From NCBI GenBank assembly GCA_030267565.1, contig BRXU01000017.1:404501-468500 (forward strand): a stretch of DNA of 64,000 nucleotides, read 5' to 3'. This document shows, one piece after another, positions 42,283 through 52,700 of the stretch. Position numbers and translations under genes: made by a program. The notes under the pieces were generated by a model. The model worked only from the letters and a program-made list of their open reading frames with translations, had not been told where the DNA came from and ran no database searches. This DNA comes from Pleodorina starrii (taxonomy: Eukaryota > Chlorophyta > Chlorophyceae > Chlamydomonadales > Volvocaceae). The stretch's first letter is position 1. Each line of letters begins with the position of its first letter.

Positions 42283-45200
42283 CTATCGCCGCCGCGTCCT
42301 CCTCCTCCTCCTCGTCCTCCTCGTGAAGGCATCCGTGCCGCCCTTGCGGCCCTCCTTCGTGAACGTGATCTGCTCCCCATCAGGCGGCCGAGGGTGGGCG
42401 GGCGGGGTCGATACGACAAGCCGGGGTTTCGGGGTCGAGCTGGCAGGCAGGCAGGCAGGGTGAAAGCCTTGGGGTGCTTGACGAATAACAACCACGCCAG
42501 ATCAAATTTATGAAAGAGAAAAGACACCATTCCAAAGGGCCCTAACGCCCGCCCTTTTTGCCGGGGTGGGTGGATGGGTGGGGGTGCCAGCGGGGCCAAA
42601 TGCGACCTCATCGAAGACCCCCCGAGCCCTGAACCCCCCGAGCAGCCGCGCGGTGCCCCACCTCACCTGCATGACGTCCCCGTTGTGCTCCCGCACTCCG
42701 AAGTGGTCCCCCCCGCGCATGATGACGTCTAGGATGCCGCCGTCGCCGCCCGTCTCGGAGATCACCACACCCGCTACCTGAGGTGGGGGAAGAGGGAGGC
42801 AAGGGAGGGAGGGAGGGGCAAGAGGTGACTTGAGATACCGTGCCAAAGGAGCGGCAACGCGGGCAGGGCAACCAGGGCGGCAACACACACACACACACCA
42901 TTCCCCACTTATCCCCGCTACCCACCCACCCCACCTTGAATTTGTGCTCCCCGCTGTTGCTCTGCTCCAGCACCCGCACATCCATCTGACAGTCCGCGCT
43001 CTGAGACACCTCCATAAGCGCCATGTACAGCTGGGATACGCGTTCCGAATGAAGCGCGTCGTACTGCTTGGACGAGCAGGTGCAGCCCGAAACGCAGCTG
43101 GAGAGAGAGGGCAGCGCGAGAGGGTACGACAGGGCAGCGTGAGAGGGCAGTGGCCATGGCAGGGTTGTGCGGTACCGGTATTGTTACGTCGGCTGGACGG
43201 ACGGAAGGGCGTTTAAGCGGCTCCTCTCCAAAAGGGGGCACTGCTCGCGTGCTCCTCTTAAGCCCATTCACATACACATACACATACACACACACGACAG
43301 CGCAAAGGGCACAAAGGCAAGGGGTAGGTCGGCCCACGCAGTCAACTTCCCCTGCGCGTTCACAACGCTACGCCCCTGCATGCGTGCGTGCGTGCGTGCC
43401 CCCAAATCACTGCCCCAGCAATGTGACGAGGTTGCGAGTGGTCCACCGGGAGTGCAAAGGCAGTAAGCATCCTGTAAAGCCAGGTGCCGGCCATGCAAGA
43501 CGACGCCTGTTTACGGTACATGCAGGCGCTGTGACGGGTGGATGGGTCCCCGACATCGGCCCAGGCCCCAGTACGGTACCTGATCTCCGCCACCCCCATG
43601 TGCTCGTAGCTGCGAAGGTAGTGGAAGAACACTGCCGGGGTTGGTTGGGGCAAAAGGTGGGAAGGGGGACCTTACTGCGGGGAAGGGCGATGTTCATGCC
43701 GCGCGAGTGTCAAAGAAGGGTCGCACAGCTCGGCACTTTGACCCTTCAGAAACACCCCCAAAATAAACCCAGCCGACCGTCCCTCCGCCTCCCTCCCTTT
43801 CGAAGCTGCATGCGGTCTCCAACAGCTGTCCGCCCCGCCGGTGCCCTCACCGATGATACCACCGCCACCACCACCAACCAGCGAGCCCAACCCAGCCCAT
43901 TCGATCCTGAACTCCAGACGCACCACCCGCCCACCCCCTCTCCATCCACCCACCGTGCACCAGGTCCTGCGGCCCACTGATGCCCGAGCGGTCCGTGTTG
44001 ATCCTCAGTCTCAGTGTGGAGCCCGGCTGTGTGGCCACATAGCCCGGCTTGGGCTTCTCGGCGGTGCCCTCATTCACGTACTCCCACCCGCTGCTGGCGG
44101 CAGGGTCCATCAGGGACCTGCGGGGGCGGGGGGGGAGGGGGATTTGAAGAGTGAATTTGCAACAAAGAAACAAGAAGCCCTGCGGACGTTGTAGTCTGAA
44201 GGTCGACTGGATGCCGGTCAAGCTTCCCGAAAACGAACTGCTTCCGGACTCCGATAGTTACCAATTCAGGTCCAGGTCCAAGGCCGGGTACGGCCGCGTG
44301 CGGTTCAGAAGCCACTTCCCCCGGGCTCGGGCCCGAGCCCGCCCACCGCCCCCTGGCGTATACCCCTTCCCCCTTCCCCCCTGCCCCTTTTCCCCTGCCT
44401 CGGCCCCCCCCCCGGCCCCCCCCGCCCACCTGAAGTGGTCCCCCATGATGCACATGCTGCTGTTCGGAGGGGTGTTGCCTGAACAGGCAGGCACAGGAAG
44501 CAGGGAACGGAAGCAGATGGGCCGAGGGAAGGGTCTTGGGAGTTTGACAGGGCCCTGGGCTCCAGGAAATGTGCATTATGCGCTTCTTTTATACCATTTC
44601 CACAGATGCCACAGATTGCAATCGCTCGATGAATATTGACATCTGATCACGGTCGCGCAGCCAGGATGGACGGATGAACGGATTGATGGATTCCGGCACC
44701 GCCCGCCACCCACCCACCCACCCACCCACCCGCACCCACCCACCCACCCACCCACCCACCCACCCGTGTACATGGGCACCGGTAGAGGTGCGTCCGCCGC
44801 TTCCACGTCCTCCAGTCCGAACGGCATCTGCATAAGGCCCAGCGCCGTCTGCTGCAACATGTACACCGCCAGATCCGCCATCAGCTTGTGGCCTTGATTG
44901 CCGGGATGGAAATCTGGAGGGATCAGGAGGGGTATAAAGAAAATTTCGCAGCGGAGAAGGAGACGGCGTTAGCAAAAGGACCCGGATGGGGGAGACAGGA
45001 TGTGATGTGTTGGGTCTTATCCCTTATGGGGTCAGGAGTGTGCGTGTGTGTGCGTGTGTGTGTGTGTGTGTGTTTTCGTGTATACACGCGAAGGCGGAGG
45101 CAAGAGGTGGCAAGAGATGAGGTAGACGCACTGCGCGAATGACTCAAAGTATCGGTTTCCCCCCATGGGCCCATAACACGAATAACAGTAACAGTAACAG

Positions 45201-48200
45201 GCAGTGCAAGGCCACTGCATTACCCCTCCCTCCCCCCACCCCTAGAACCCCAGGAACCCTCCACGCAGCACCCACCTGCCCCCCCCCCGCCCTCCGCTCT
45301 CACCCACAAAGACCTGCTCCCACAGGAACCCATCTCTCGCTTGCCGTACAGCCAGGTCGTACATGGCCGAGCGCAGAGACAGCGACTGGACGTCGTAGTA
45401 TTGGGCGACAGCGCCTGAGAGGGAGGGAGAGGGGGTTTGGGTTTGGGTTTGGGGAGGAGGACAACGGTGGGGGAAGCAGCCAGGCAAGCAGGACCGGCAT
45501 ACAGGCATGTAAAGAAAAGAGAATACCGCAGCGAAGGCCCCCAAAACGCCCCACCCCCGCGGCCACCCAACATCAGCGAGGCTGCGAGGCCACCCGCCCA
45601 CCCACCCACCCACTCACCCAGTGCATCCTCGCTGGTGGCATAAAATGGCCTGAGGACAGGGCAGGGCGGCGGAGGGGCCCTCAGGGGACCAGCGATCGGG
45701 AGTGCGGCGAGGGGGTGAGGGGGGAGGGGGAGTGCGGCGGAGGAGGGGGAGGGGGGTGAGGGGGGCGGAGGGGCCAGCAGGGAATCGGCTGCAAGTCGAT
45801 CCATTCGCCAATATCCCTTCGTCAGTCGTCCGTCCTACGGCCTCCGGCCCACGGAGCATTTCGGGGCCAGCAGTCCGCAGCCAGCAGCAGCCGAGGGCTA
45901 CAGCAGGTCCGCCCGCCTGGGTCCACTCCCCCAACTGGGGTACGCAGCGATCGGGACCCCAAAGCTTCACCCGCATGATCCAACCGACGGCCACGCACGT
46001 AACGGCAACCCTCGGCCATCCTGGGTCAAACCCTTCTTTCCCCCCAACTCACGCCCACGTCTCGTTGGTTGGGTTCTTGGGGTGGCCCGGCGGGTAGTTG
46101 GCCATGTGGGGGGTGGGCACGTGCATCATCACAACCGCCGGGCGGTTGGGCAGCGCCAGCACGCGCCGTACAAGTCGCTCCATGTCCTTCACGATGCGGT
46201 TGTCGTACAGCGCGTGCTCGTGGCCGTTGTTCACTGCACCGCCAGCAGGCCGACCGAAGCGGCGGTCAGGGCGGGGACGGGTGGGGCGCGGCGGGGCGGG
46301 GCAGGAGGAAACCCGGGCACGGACAATGGCAGGGGGCCGTGTCCTGGCTGTCTGTCCCCAATGATACACACGAGCCGGGGCCCGCCCGCCAGGTGATCCC
46401 AGACCGCCCCCCCGGCGGACCCTAAGGACACCCTGCGGCCCAGCAGCCCACACATTGGCAGGAGGGCGCCGACTGTGCACCGCAGTCACCGCGTGAGGCA
46501 CCTGCCCGGAACCGCATCCCGGCACGGCCGCATGATGCATGAGCGGAGACATTGCCCCCCCCTGCCGTTTGACGTTTGCCGTTTCCGGACGTAGCCATCC
46601 ACGCAGCCGATTAGGGCCCCCCCTTTTCGCCCCCTCCAACCCTCCACCCCACACCCCACCTCACCCGTGAACTCGATGAACACCAGATCCACATCCGGGT
46701 CCACCGACATCTCCAGACACAGACTGGGGAGGGGGGGTTGGGGAGGGGGGTAACGAGGAGGGGGGCAACGACGGGTCTGGGTTTGGGTGAGGCGGAGGCG
46801 GGGAGGACACGGAGGAGATGGGCAAGCATTCATTAATTCCGGCCGCATTCGGCAGCCACCAGTCGCCACCAGTCGCCGGTGTCTGCCTCTGGAGGTCGAT
46901 GTCGTCCGGCACTGCAACCCAGCGCCGACCTCCGCGACCTGTTGTGTGGTGTGGTGTGGTGTTGTGTTGCGGTGCCTCATTCGGCATTTGTGTCCGAGTG
47001 CGACAACGCGCACCACACCGGCTGGGTACGGGTGCGGGTGCGGGGACGAGGCGAGGCGAGTCTTCCTTTCCGAAGGTCGGGTCAGGTCAGGTCAGGTCAG
47101 GTCGGGTTGGGTTGGGTCGGGTCAGGTCGGGTCAGGTCAAAGAGGGCGGCCTCCCTTCCCACTGCAAAGCATTGCCAGCATTGCCACGGATCCGGCCGCA
47201 GCGGCGTTCCGGCCCGACCCGGGCGCTTGGCTGGGCAGCGGCGCCGGCGAGGGGGGCCATCCGTTCGCAGCCCAACGAGCGACCCGCGGGTCGGCCAGTG
47301 ACCCGCGGGTCGGCCAGTGACCCGCGGGTCGGCCAGCCAGCCAGTCAGTCAGCCAGTCAGCCATGTGGCCTCACTCACTCACATCATGTAGGTCGCCGGC
47401 ACCCCCGGGGTGCAGCCGTTGCGGGTGGTGATGTTGGCGGCGGGGAAGGCGTTCAGCTGGGAGGGGTTCGAGGAGCGGGAGGGAGCGGGAGAGGGCGGGT
47501 GCGGGACAGGGTGAGGGTAATAAAGGAGAAACCGCAGCTGTACTGAGGCGACGCAGACCGGTGGTAATACCCTACAACCGACGTACCTGCTACCAGTGCA
47601 GTACCGCCTCGCCGCCGTTGGGACTCACCAACCCAAACGGACTAGAAAACGCGACAGCACAAGCACAGCACGAGCACCCAGACAGCACAAGCACAGCACG
47701 AGCACCCAGACAGCACAAGCACAGCACGAGCACCCAGACAGCACAAGCACAGCACGAGCACCCAGGCAGCACAAGCACAGCACGAGCACCCAGACAGCAC
47801 AGGGTGGGGGCGGGACAGGCAGGAGGGAGAGGAGGCGCGCGGAGCTTTGGGGCTTCAAGGCACGGCACGCCACCAACCACACATACGGGGATAGGCCTGG
47901 GAGGACGGCTGAAAGGGTAGCTTCGATTTATAAACCGCCTCGCCTCCCACACACAGCCCTCCCACCCAACCCCTGCCAACCCAACCCCGAACCCTAAGCC
48001 CCCTCGACCCCCGCCACTCGAGCCTCACCAGCCACTTCGACAGGATGCTGAACCAGTCGGCCTCTCCGCGGGGCTGCACCGCCTGACCCCACGTGATGCT
48101 GCGGGGGTTGATGGGACGTGGGAGGCGGCATGGCAGGGGCATGTGGGCATGTGGGCAAGTGGGGAGAGAGAGGGAGAGAGAAAGCGAGAAGGAGGAGGGG

Positions 48201-48855
48201 GGTAAAGCCGGCGGGTTCACGGTACTTTGGGTGCGTTCTTGGGGCTTTCCACGTACTTGGCGGCATCCATGTTGTGTCTCTACGCACACTCAACGCATGT
48301 CTGTACGTGTGCGTATGCTGCAAGGTGGGAGCTGTTGCTCAGGTCAGTGAGCCCCAAACCTCCCTCACCCTCCGAGGCTCCTCCAAGTCTGCGGTCCCGC
48401 GGCGATTCACGTGACGTCACGTGACATCACGTTACGTAACGCGGCGCTCACCTGCCGCCGATGACGCCGATTTTGACAGGCCGCGCGGAGTTGGCGAGGC
48501 TCATCAGGTGCCGTACTACCCGTCGCAACCGACTGGCAGCACCCAGGTAGGCCTGGCCCCTCTGCAGGTGGACCCGCGGTAGGGTGAACTTGTAGGTCCC
48601 CAGGACGCTGGAGAGGAGGGAGCTGACGGGCTGGTTGTTGATGCTGGTGCCGGACCATGTGCGCCCCCAGTCCCAGTCGTGCTCATGTCGAACGACGGTG
48701 CGCCCCAAGCCGTCCTTGTCAAGCCAGTCGCCGGTCAGGGCGTTTGTGACGTGCAAGACTGAGGCGAGGCAGAGCAGCAGGCTGGTCGCTGCGGCCAGGC
48801 GAGGTCGCAGCTGCGTGGCTGAGCCCATTGATGAGCCAGACGGTGAAACTGGCAT
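42283..48855 (-). CDS. Secreted SGNH-hydrolase-like protein with C-terminal extension
   Basis: Fourteen minus-strand exons: 48452-48855 (ATG), 48029-48098, 47383-47456, 46665-46723, 46053-46233, 45618-45649, 45304-45414, 44764-44913, 44430-44478, 43954-44117, 43580-43631, 42935-43097, 42667-42777, 42283-42369 (TAG). Phases close, giving 568 residues. The N terminus has a signal-peptide or anchor core (LAAATSLLLCLASVLHVTNA). The splice of exons 1 and 2 restores IGVIGGSITWG with nucleophile Ser 135. Exons 4 and 5 give DLVFIEFTVNN (block with Asn), and exon 8 gives DFHPGNQGHKL with Asp 311 and His 313. Residues from about 345 form a separate domain with a Cys cluster (CVSGCTCSS) and a final Arg-rich tail. 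It is inferred to be an esterase or acyltransferase acting on extracellular glycans. Confidence 0.85.
44702..44764 (+). repeat. (CCCA)n microsatellite
   Basis: CCCA units with one CCCGCA interruption, in the SGNH intron next to the donor at 44763. Confidence 0.85.
44931..44986 (-). repeat. Dispersed 'CTCCGCTGCG' intron repeat, copy 5
   Basis: The minus strand reads CCGGGTCCTTTTGCTAACGC, then CGTCTCCTTCTCCGCTGCGA, and lies in the SGNH intron 44914-45303. It closely matches copy 3. Confidence 0.6.
45511..45540 (-). repeat. Dispersed 'CGCTGCGG' intron repeat, copy 6 (short)
   Basis: The minus strand reads GGCCTTCGCTGCGGTATTCT, in SGNH intron 45415-45617. Confidence 0.4.
47281..47337 (+). repeat. 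Three tandem 19-base units containing GACCCGCGGGTC
   Basis: The unit GACCCGCGGGTCGGCCAGT occurs three times in the SGNH intron 46724-47382. Confidence 0.85.
47522..47650 (+). repeat. Diverged copy of the dispersed repeat seen at 55355-55490
   Basis: Shared landmarks in order: ACCGCAG, AGGCGAC, ACCTG-TACC, AATACCG/AGTACCG, ACCAACC, AAACGGA. It lies in SGNH intron 47457-48028, with opposite gene sense to the GT90 copy. Confidence 0.45.
47655..47802 (+). repeat. 28-base minisatellite
   Basis: About five units of CAGCACAAGCACAGCACGAG plus CACCCAGA, almost identical, in the SGNH intron 47457-48028. Confidence 0.9.
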
Positions 48856-49787
48856 GCACGCCGTGATGCGCTCTAGGATGTGAAAATCAAAAAGCGATAT
48901 CACTGCCCTTCATCTGCGCCGACCGCGTATCACAGTGCAGGATCGTCCATGAGGCTCCTGCCACCGTGACGACTGCCCAAGCGAGGCCGGATCAGCACAC
49001 TTGTAAGCTAGGCCACAATGAAGAATGAACACCTCATAAATGAACTATCTCAGGACAAAAGGATTGAAACGATATCTGATTCGTGAACTTAGGTCCAAAC
49101 TACGGACTTTGACACCGACTCAGCAAAGTAAATGAGCTAGGCAAAAGCATCAAATGTAGGTAGGCAGCAGAGCAAATATGCTAGAAGCTGCTTTTGCACA
49201 ATGAGGTGTCAGTAGGCTACCCTCGCCGGATCGCAAGTCGTCGCGGTCGGCATCCGCGTTACGGTTGGGTTAAACGGGCAAACGGAAGTTGTAACCGATC
49301 CTAAACATTGGCCCAGCATTGGCCTAATTGACGCTATGTAAGGCTTCATGGTGTTGATTTATGTTTAATGGCCGGTTGGTCTACGCGCCTTCTACATTAG
49401 AGCCAATGGCAGACGGCTCCGAGGTCTATGCAGCTCATAAACTTGCTCCACGTTCAAGCAACGCGTAAACCCCTACTGTAGCATTTATGGCACTCGGATA
49501 TAACACACATTTCCATGAACCCGACTTGGTCTGGCTCCGGTGTGCCGCCCAGTGCTTGCAACAGGCCCGCCCGAACCGTATCCTAGCAGCTGTCTGATGG
49601 TGGCCGGGTCGCAATCCACATTTAACCTAACCGGGTCGCAATCAACACTAACGGCTAGGCTTGCACCGGTGCCGGTGCGCGGCATCCAGCTGGACGAGGC
49701 CGTATCCCCCCAACCCTCCCCACCCGGCCCTGAAGAATGGCCCTCTTGGCACGCTACTTTCCCCAATAACAATTAATCACAACAAGG
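48856..49787. promoter_or_regulatory. Divergent promoter region between SGNH and GT90 genes
   Basis: The start codons at 48855 (minus) and 49788 (plus) are 932 bases apart. The sequence is notably less GC-rich than the genes and has no coding exon. Shared regulation of the pair is possible but not shown. Confidence 0.5.
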
Positions 49788-52700
49788 ATGTCCAACACCG
49801 CTCTCTCAACACACCCCGCGCATCCCCGGGCATCTTTCCTGGCACCACAACGCAGCGTCCCCCAGAGCCGCCGACGCTGCCAAAACCCGCACCTCCTCTC
49901 CGCCCTCTTCGCTGTCCTCCTTGCCCTGCTGGCAGCCTCCTCCGCCCCCGCCTCCGCCTCCGCCCTCAATGGCACCACCTCCGCCGCGCCCTCCTCCCTG
50001 TGGTCCCACTGCGAGCGCTTCCATGCCTTCGAGCCGGGCATAGCTGAGGACCTGCTCCCCTGGTACGACAACGCCGGCATCAGCGAGAGCCTGATGGACC
50101 GCACCCTGGCCTCCCGCACCATGCGCGCCTCCGTGCCGGGGCTGCCGTTGGCCATCCGCGGCGGGAAGCTGTTCGTCATCGACGGCTCAGCGCAGAGCAT
50201 CGGGCGGCTGATGCCCTGGCAGGCGGACAACATAGTGGTATACGCACACGTGAGCGCAGTGCGGAGATGCATGCGTACCTGGGTGGCTGGCTGGCTGCGT
50301 ACCTGGCTGGCTGACTGGCTTGTCGCGCCTCTATCTCAAGTTCTCAACCCTCCCTCAATGATGAGCGGACACGAGGGAGGGTGCTGGTCTGCAGTCGGCA
50401 GGCCCGTGAGGTTCTGAGTTGACTCTGAATGCACCAGCGCAGTGAGAGCGCAGGACCCTATCTAGTGGTCCCTCATTGTAACTCTCGCATCCTCTATCTC
50501 CCCGGTCCACCGCTGCCGCCTCCTTCCCCCGCCGGCCCCACAGGCTCTGTCCCGCCTGGTGAGCCGCTGGGGCTCCTCTCTGCCGGATGTGGAGTTTGTG
50601 GTGGAAACCATGGATACGCCGTTCCAGGACCTGGGGGTGCAGCCGGTGGACGCGACGGCGGGAGGAGACGGCCTGGGCGCCAGCAGGGAGGGGCTGGACG
50701 CGGAGGGCGGTGTGTGGGCGGAACCGCACGGCCGACTGCCCGTGATGCGGCACTGCAAGACGGCCTCCAGTCCCGACATCACGGTAGGGGCGGGGAGGGG
50801 ATGTGGTGGGGCTGGTTCAGGAGCGGGGGCACTAAGGCGGGACAGTGCGATTCCCAGGAGCGGAATGGAGTGGAGTGGAATGGAGTGGAGTGGAGTGGAG
50901 TGGAGTGGAGTGGAGTGGAGTGGAGTGGAGTGGAGTGGAGTGGAGTGGAGTGGAGTGGAGTGGAGTGGTTCTGCAACTGGTGGTAACTGGGGTCTATCTT
51001 CGGTGTGGGTTGCCCGGACGGGTCTTTCATGCGGATGGGCGCCCCGCTGGGCCCCTTCCCTGGAGCCCCTCCCGGTGTAACGTCTGGGGAATACCAATCG
51101 GAAATGTCCACCAGAGTGCCTTTTGCCGAATGTTACCCATGAGAGGTCCCTCTCAACATCGACGCACGCCAATCCCACCGCCATTGCCCTTGCGGCCCGA
51201 AACGTTTGCTGCCGTCCCTTCCCTTCCTCCACCCGCCCTGCTTGTGTCCCCCTGGACACCCCAACCTCAGATCCCCACGTTCCACTTTTACACGCTCAAT
51301 TTTGACGACAAGTACCTCTTCGCAACCGACCGCTTTAACCGGGAGCACCCCTGGCCGGAGCGCCAACCGGCGGCGTTTGCGGCTGGGACCGGCTACCACC
51401 GCGAACAGGTACGGCACGGTGAGGGAGTGGTGGGAATGGGGGGGACGGCGGGGGAGGACAGGACTCCCCAAACAGCCTGGGGGGGCCTGCTCCTGGGAGG
51501 GGTTGTTGGATTGTGCAGCGGAGCAACCTGGGGGCGACCCGGGCGAGCACTACTTGTCACACCTACCTACCTACATACCTACCTACCTGTCATCTTACCA
51601 GTACCCGGTTGACTGTGACGCTGGAACGCATGCGGATGCGTCACATGAAACAATCCGACTGTGGCTCGCTGATGCTGTGCAACGTTGGCAGTCCCTCAAC
51701 TGCTGCCCCTGGCCCTGCCCCTTCTGTGCCTTACCGGTCGTCCGCCCCCTGACCCCACCAGAGGATACCCAGCACCACACGCCAGTGGGACGGAGTGCAC
51801 TCGGGAGAGGTGGTGAGTGCCTACCTGCCTACCTACCTAGCGTGCTGGAGGGGGTGGGAGGGGTTCAGCGGGGCGGCGACGTAATGACCTGATCGGATCG
51901 GATCTGATCGGATCGGATTGGATTGGGCCATGCGCTTGCAGATGTGGCTCCGGGACTCGAGGCTGGGCCAATGGGTCGAGGCCGGGCCCATGGGTCGAGG
52001 CTGGGCCCATGGGTCGAGGCTGGGCCCATGGGTCGAGGCTGGGCCCATGGGCCGAGGCCGGGCCCATGGGTCGAGGCTGGGCCCATGGGTCGAGGCCGGG
52101 CCCATGGGTCGAGGCTGGGCCCATGGGTCGAGGCCGGGCCCATGGGTCGAGGCTGGGCCCATGGGCCGAGGCCGGGCCCATGGGTCGAGGCTGGGCCCAT
52201 GGGTCCAGGCTGGGCCCATGGGTCGAGGCTGGGCCCATGGGTCGAGGCCGGGCCCATGGGTCGAGGCTGGGCCCATGGGCCGAGGCCGGGTTCATGGGTC
52301 GAGGCTGGGCCCATGGGTCGAGGCTGGGCCCATGGGTCGAGGCTGGGCCCATGGGCCGAGGCCGGGCCCATGGGTCGAGGCTGGGCCCATGGGTCGAGGC
52401 TGGGCCCATGGGTCCAGGCTGGGCCCGTGGGTCGAGGCTGGGCCCGTGGGGCGAGGCTGGGCCCATGGGGCGAGGCTGGGCCCATGGGTTGAGGCTGGGC
52501 CCATGGGCTGAGGCTGGGCCCATGGGCTGAGGCTGGGCCCATGGGTCGAGGCCGGGCCCATGGGTCGAGGCTGGGCCCATGGGTCGAGGCTGGGCCCATG
52601 GGTCGAGGCTGGGCCCATGGGCCGAGGCCGGGCCCATGGGTCGAGGCTGGGCCCATGGGTCGAGGCCGGGCCCATGGGTCGAGGCTGGGCCCATGGGTCG

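Noticed and set aside
47655..47802. Regular repeats resembling a CRISPR array
   Set aside because: The units are directly abutting 28-mers with no unique spacers, and the host is eukaryotic. This is a minisatellite.
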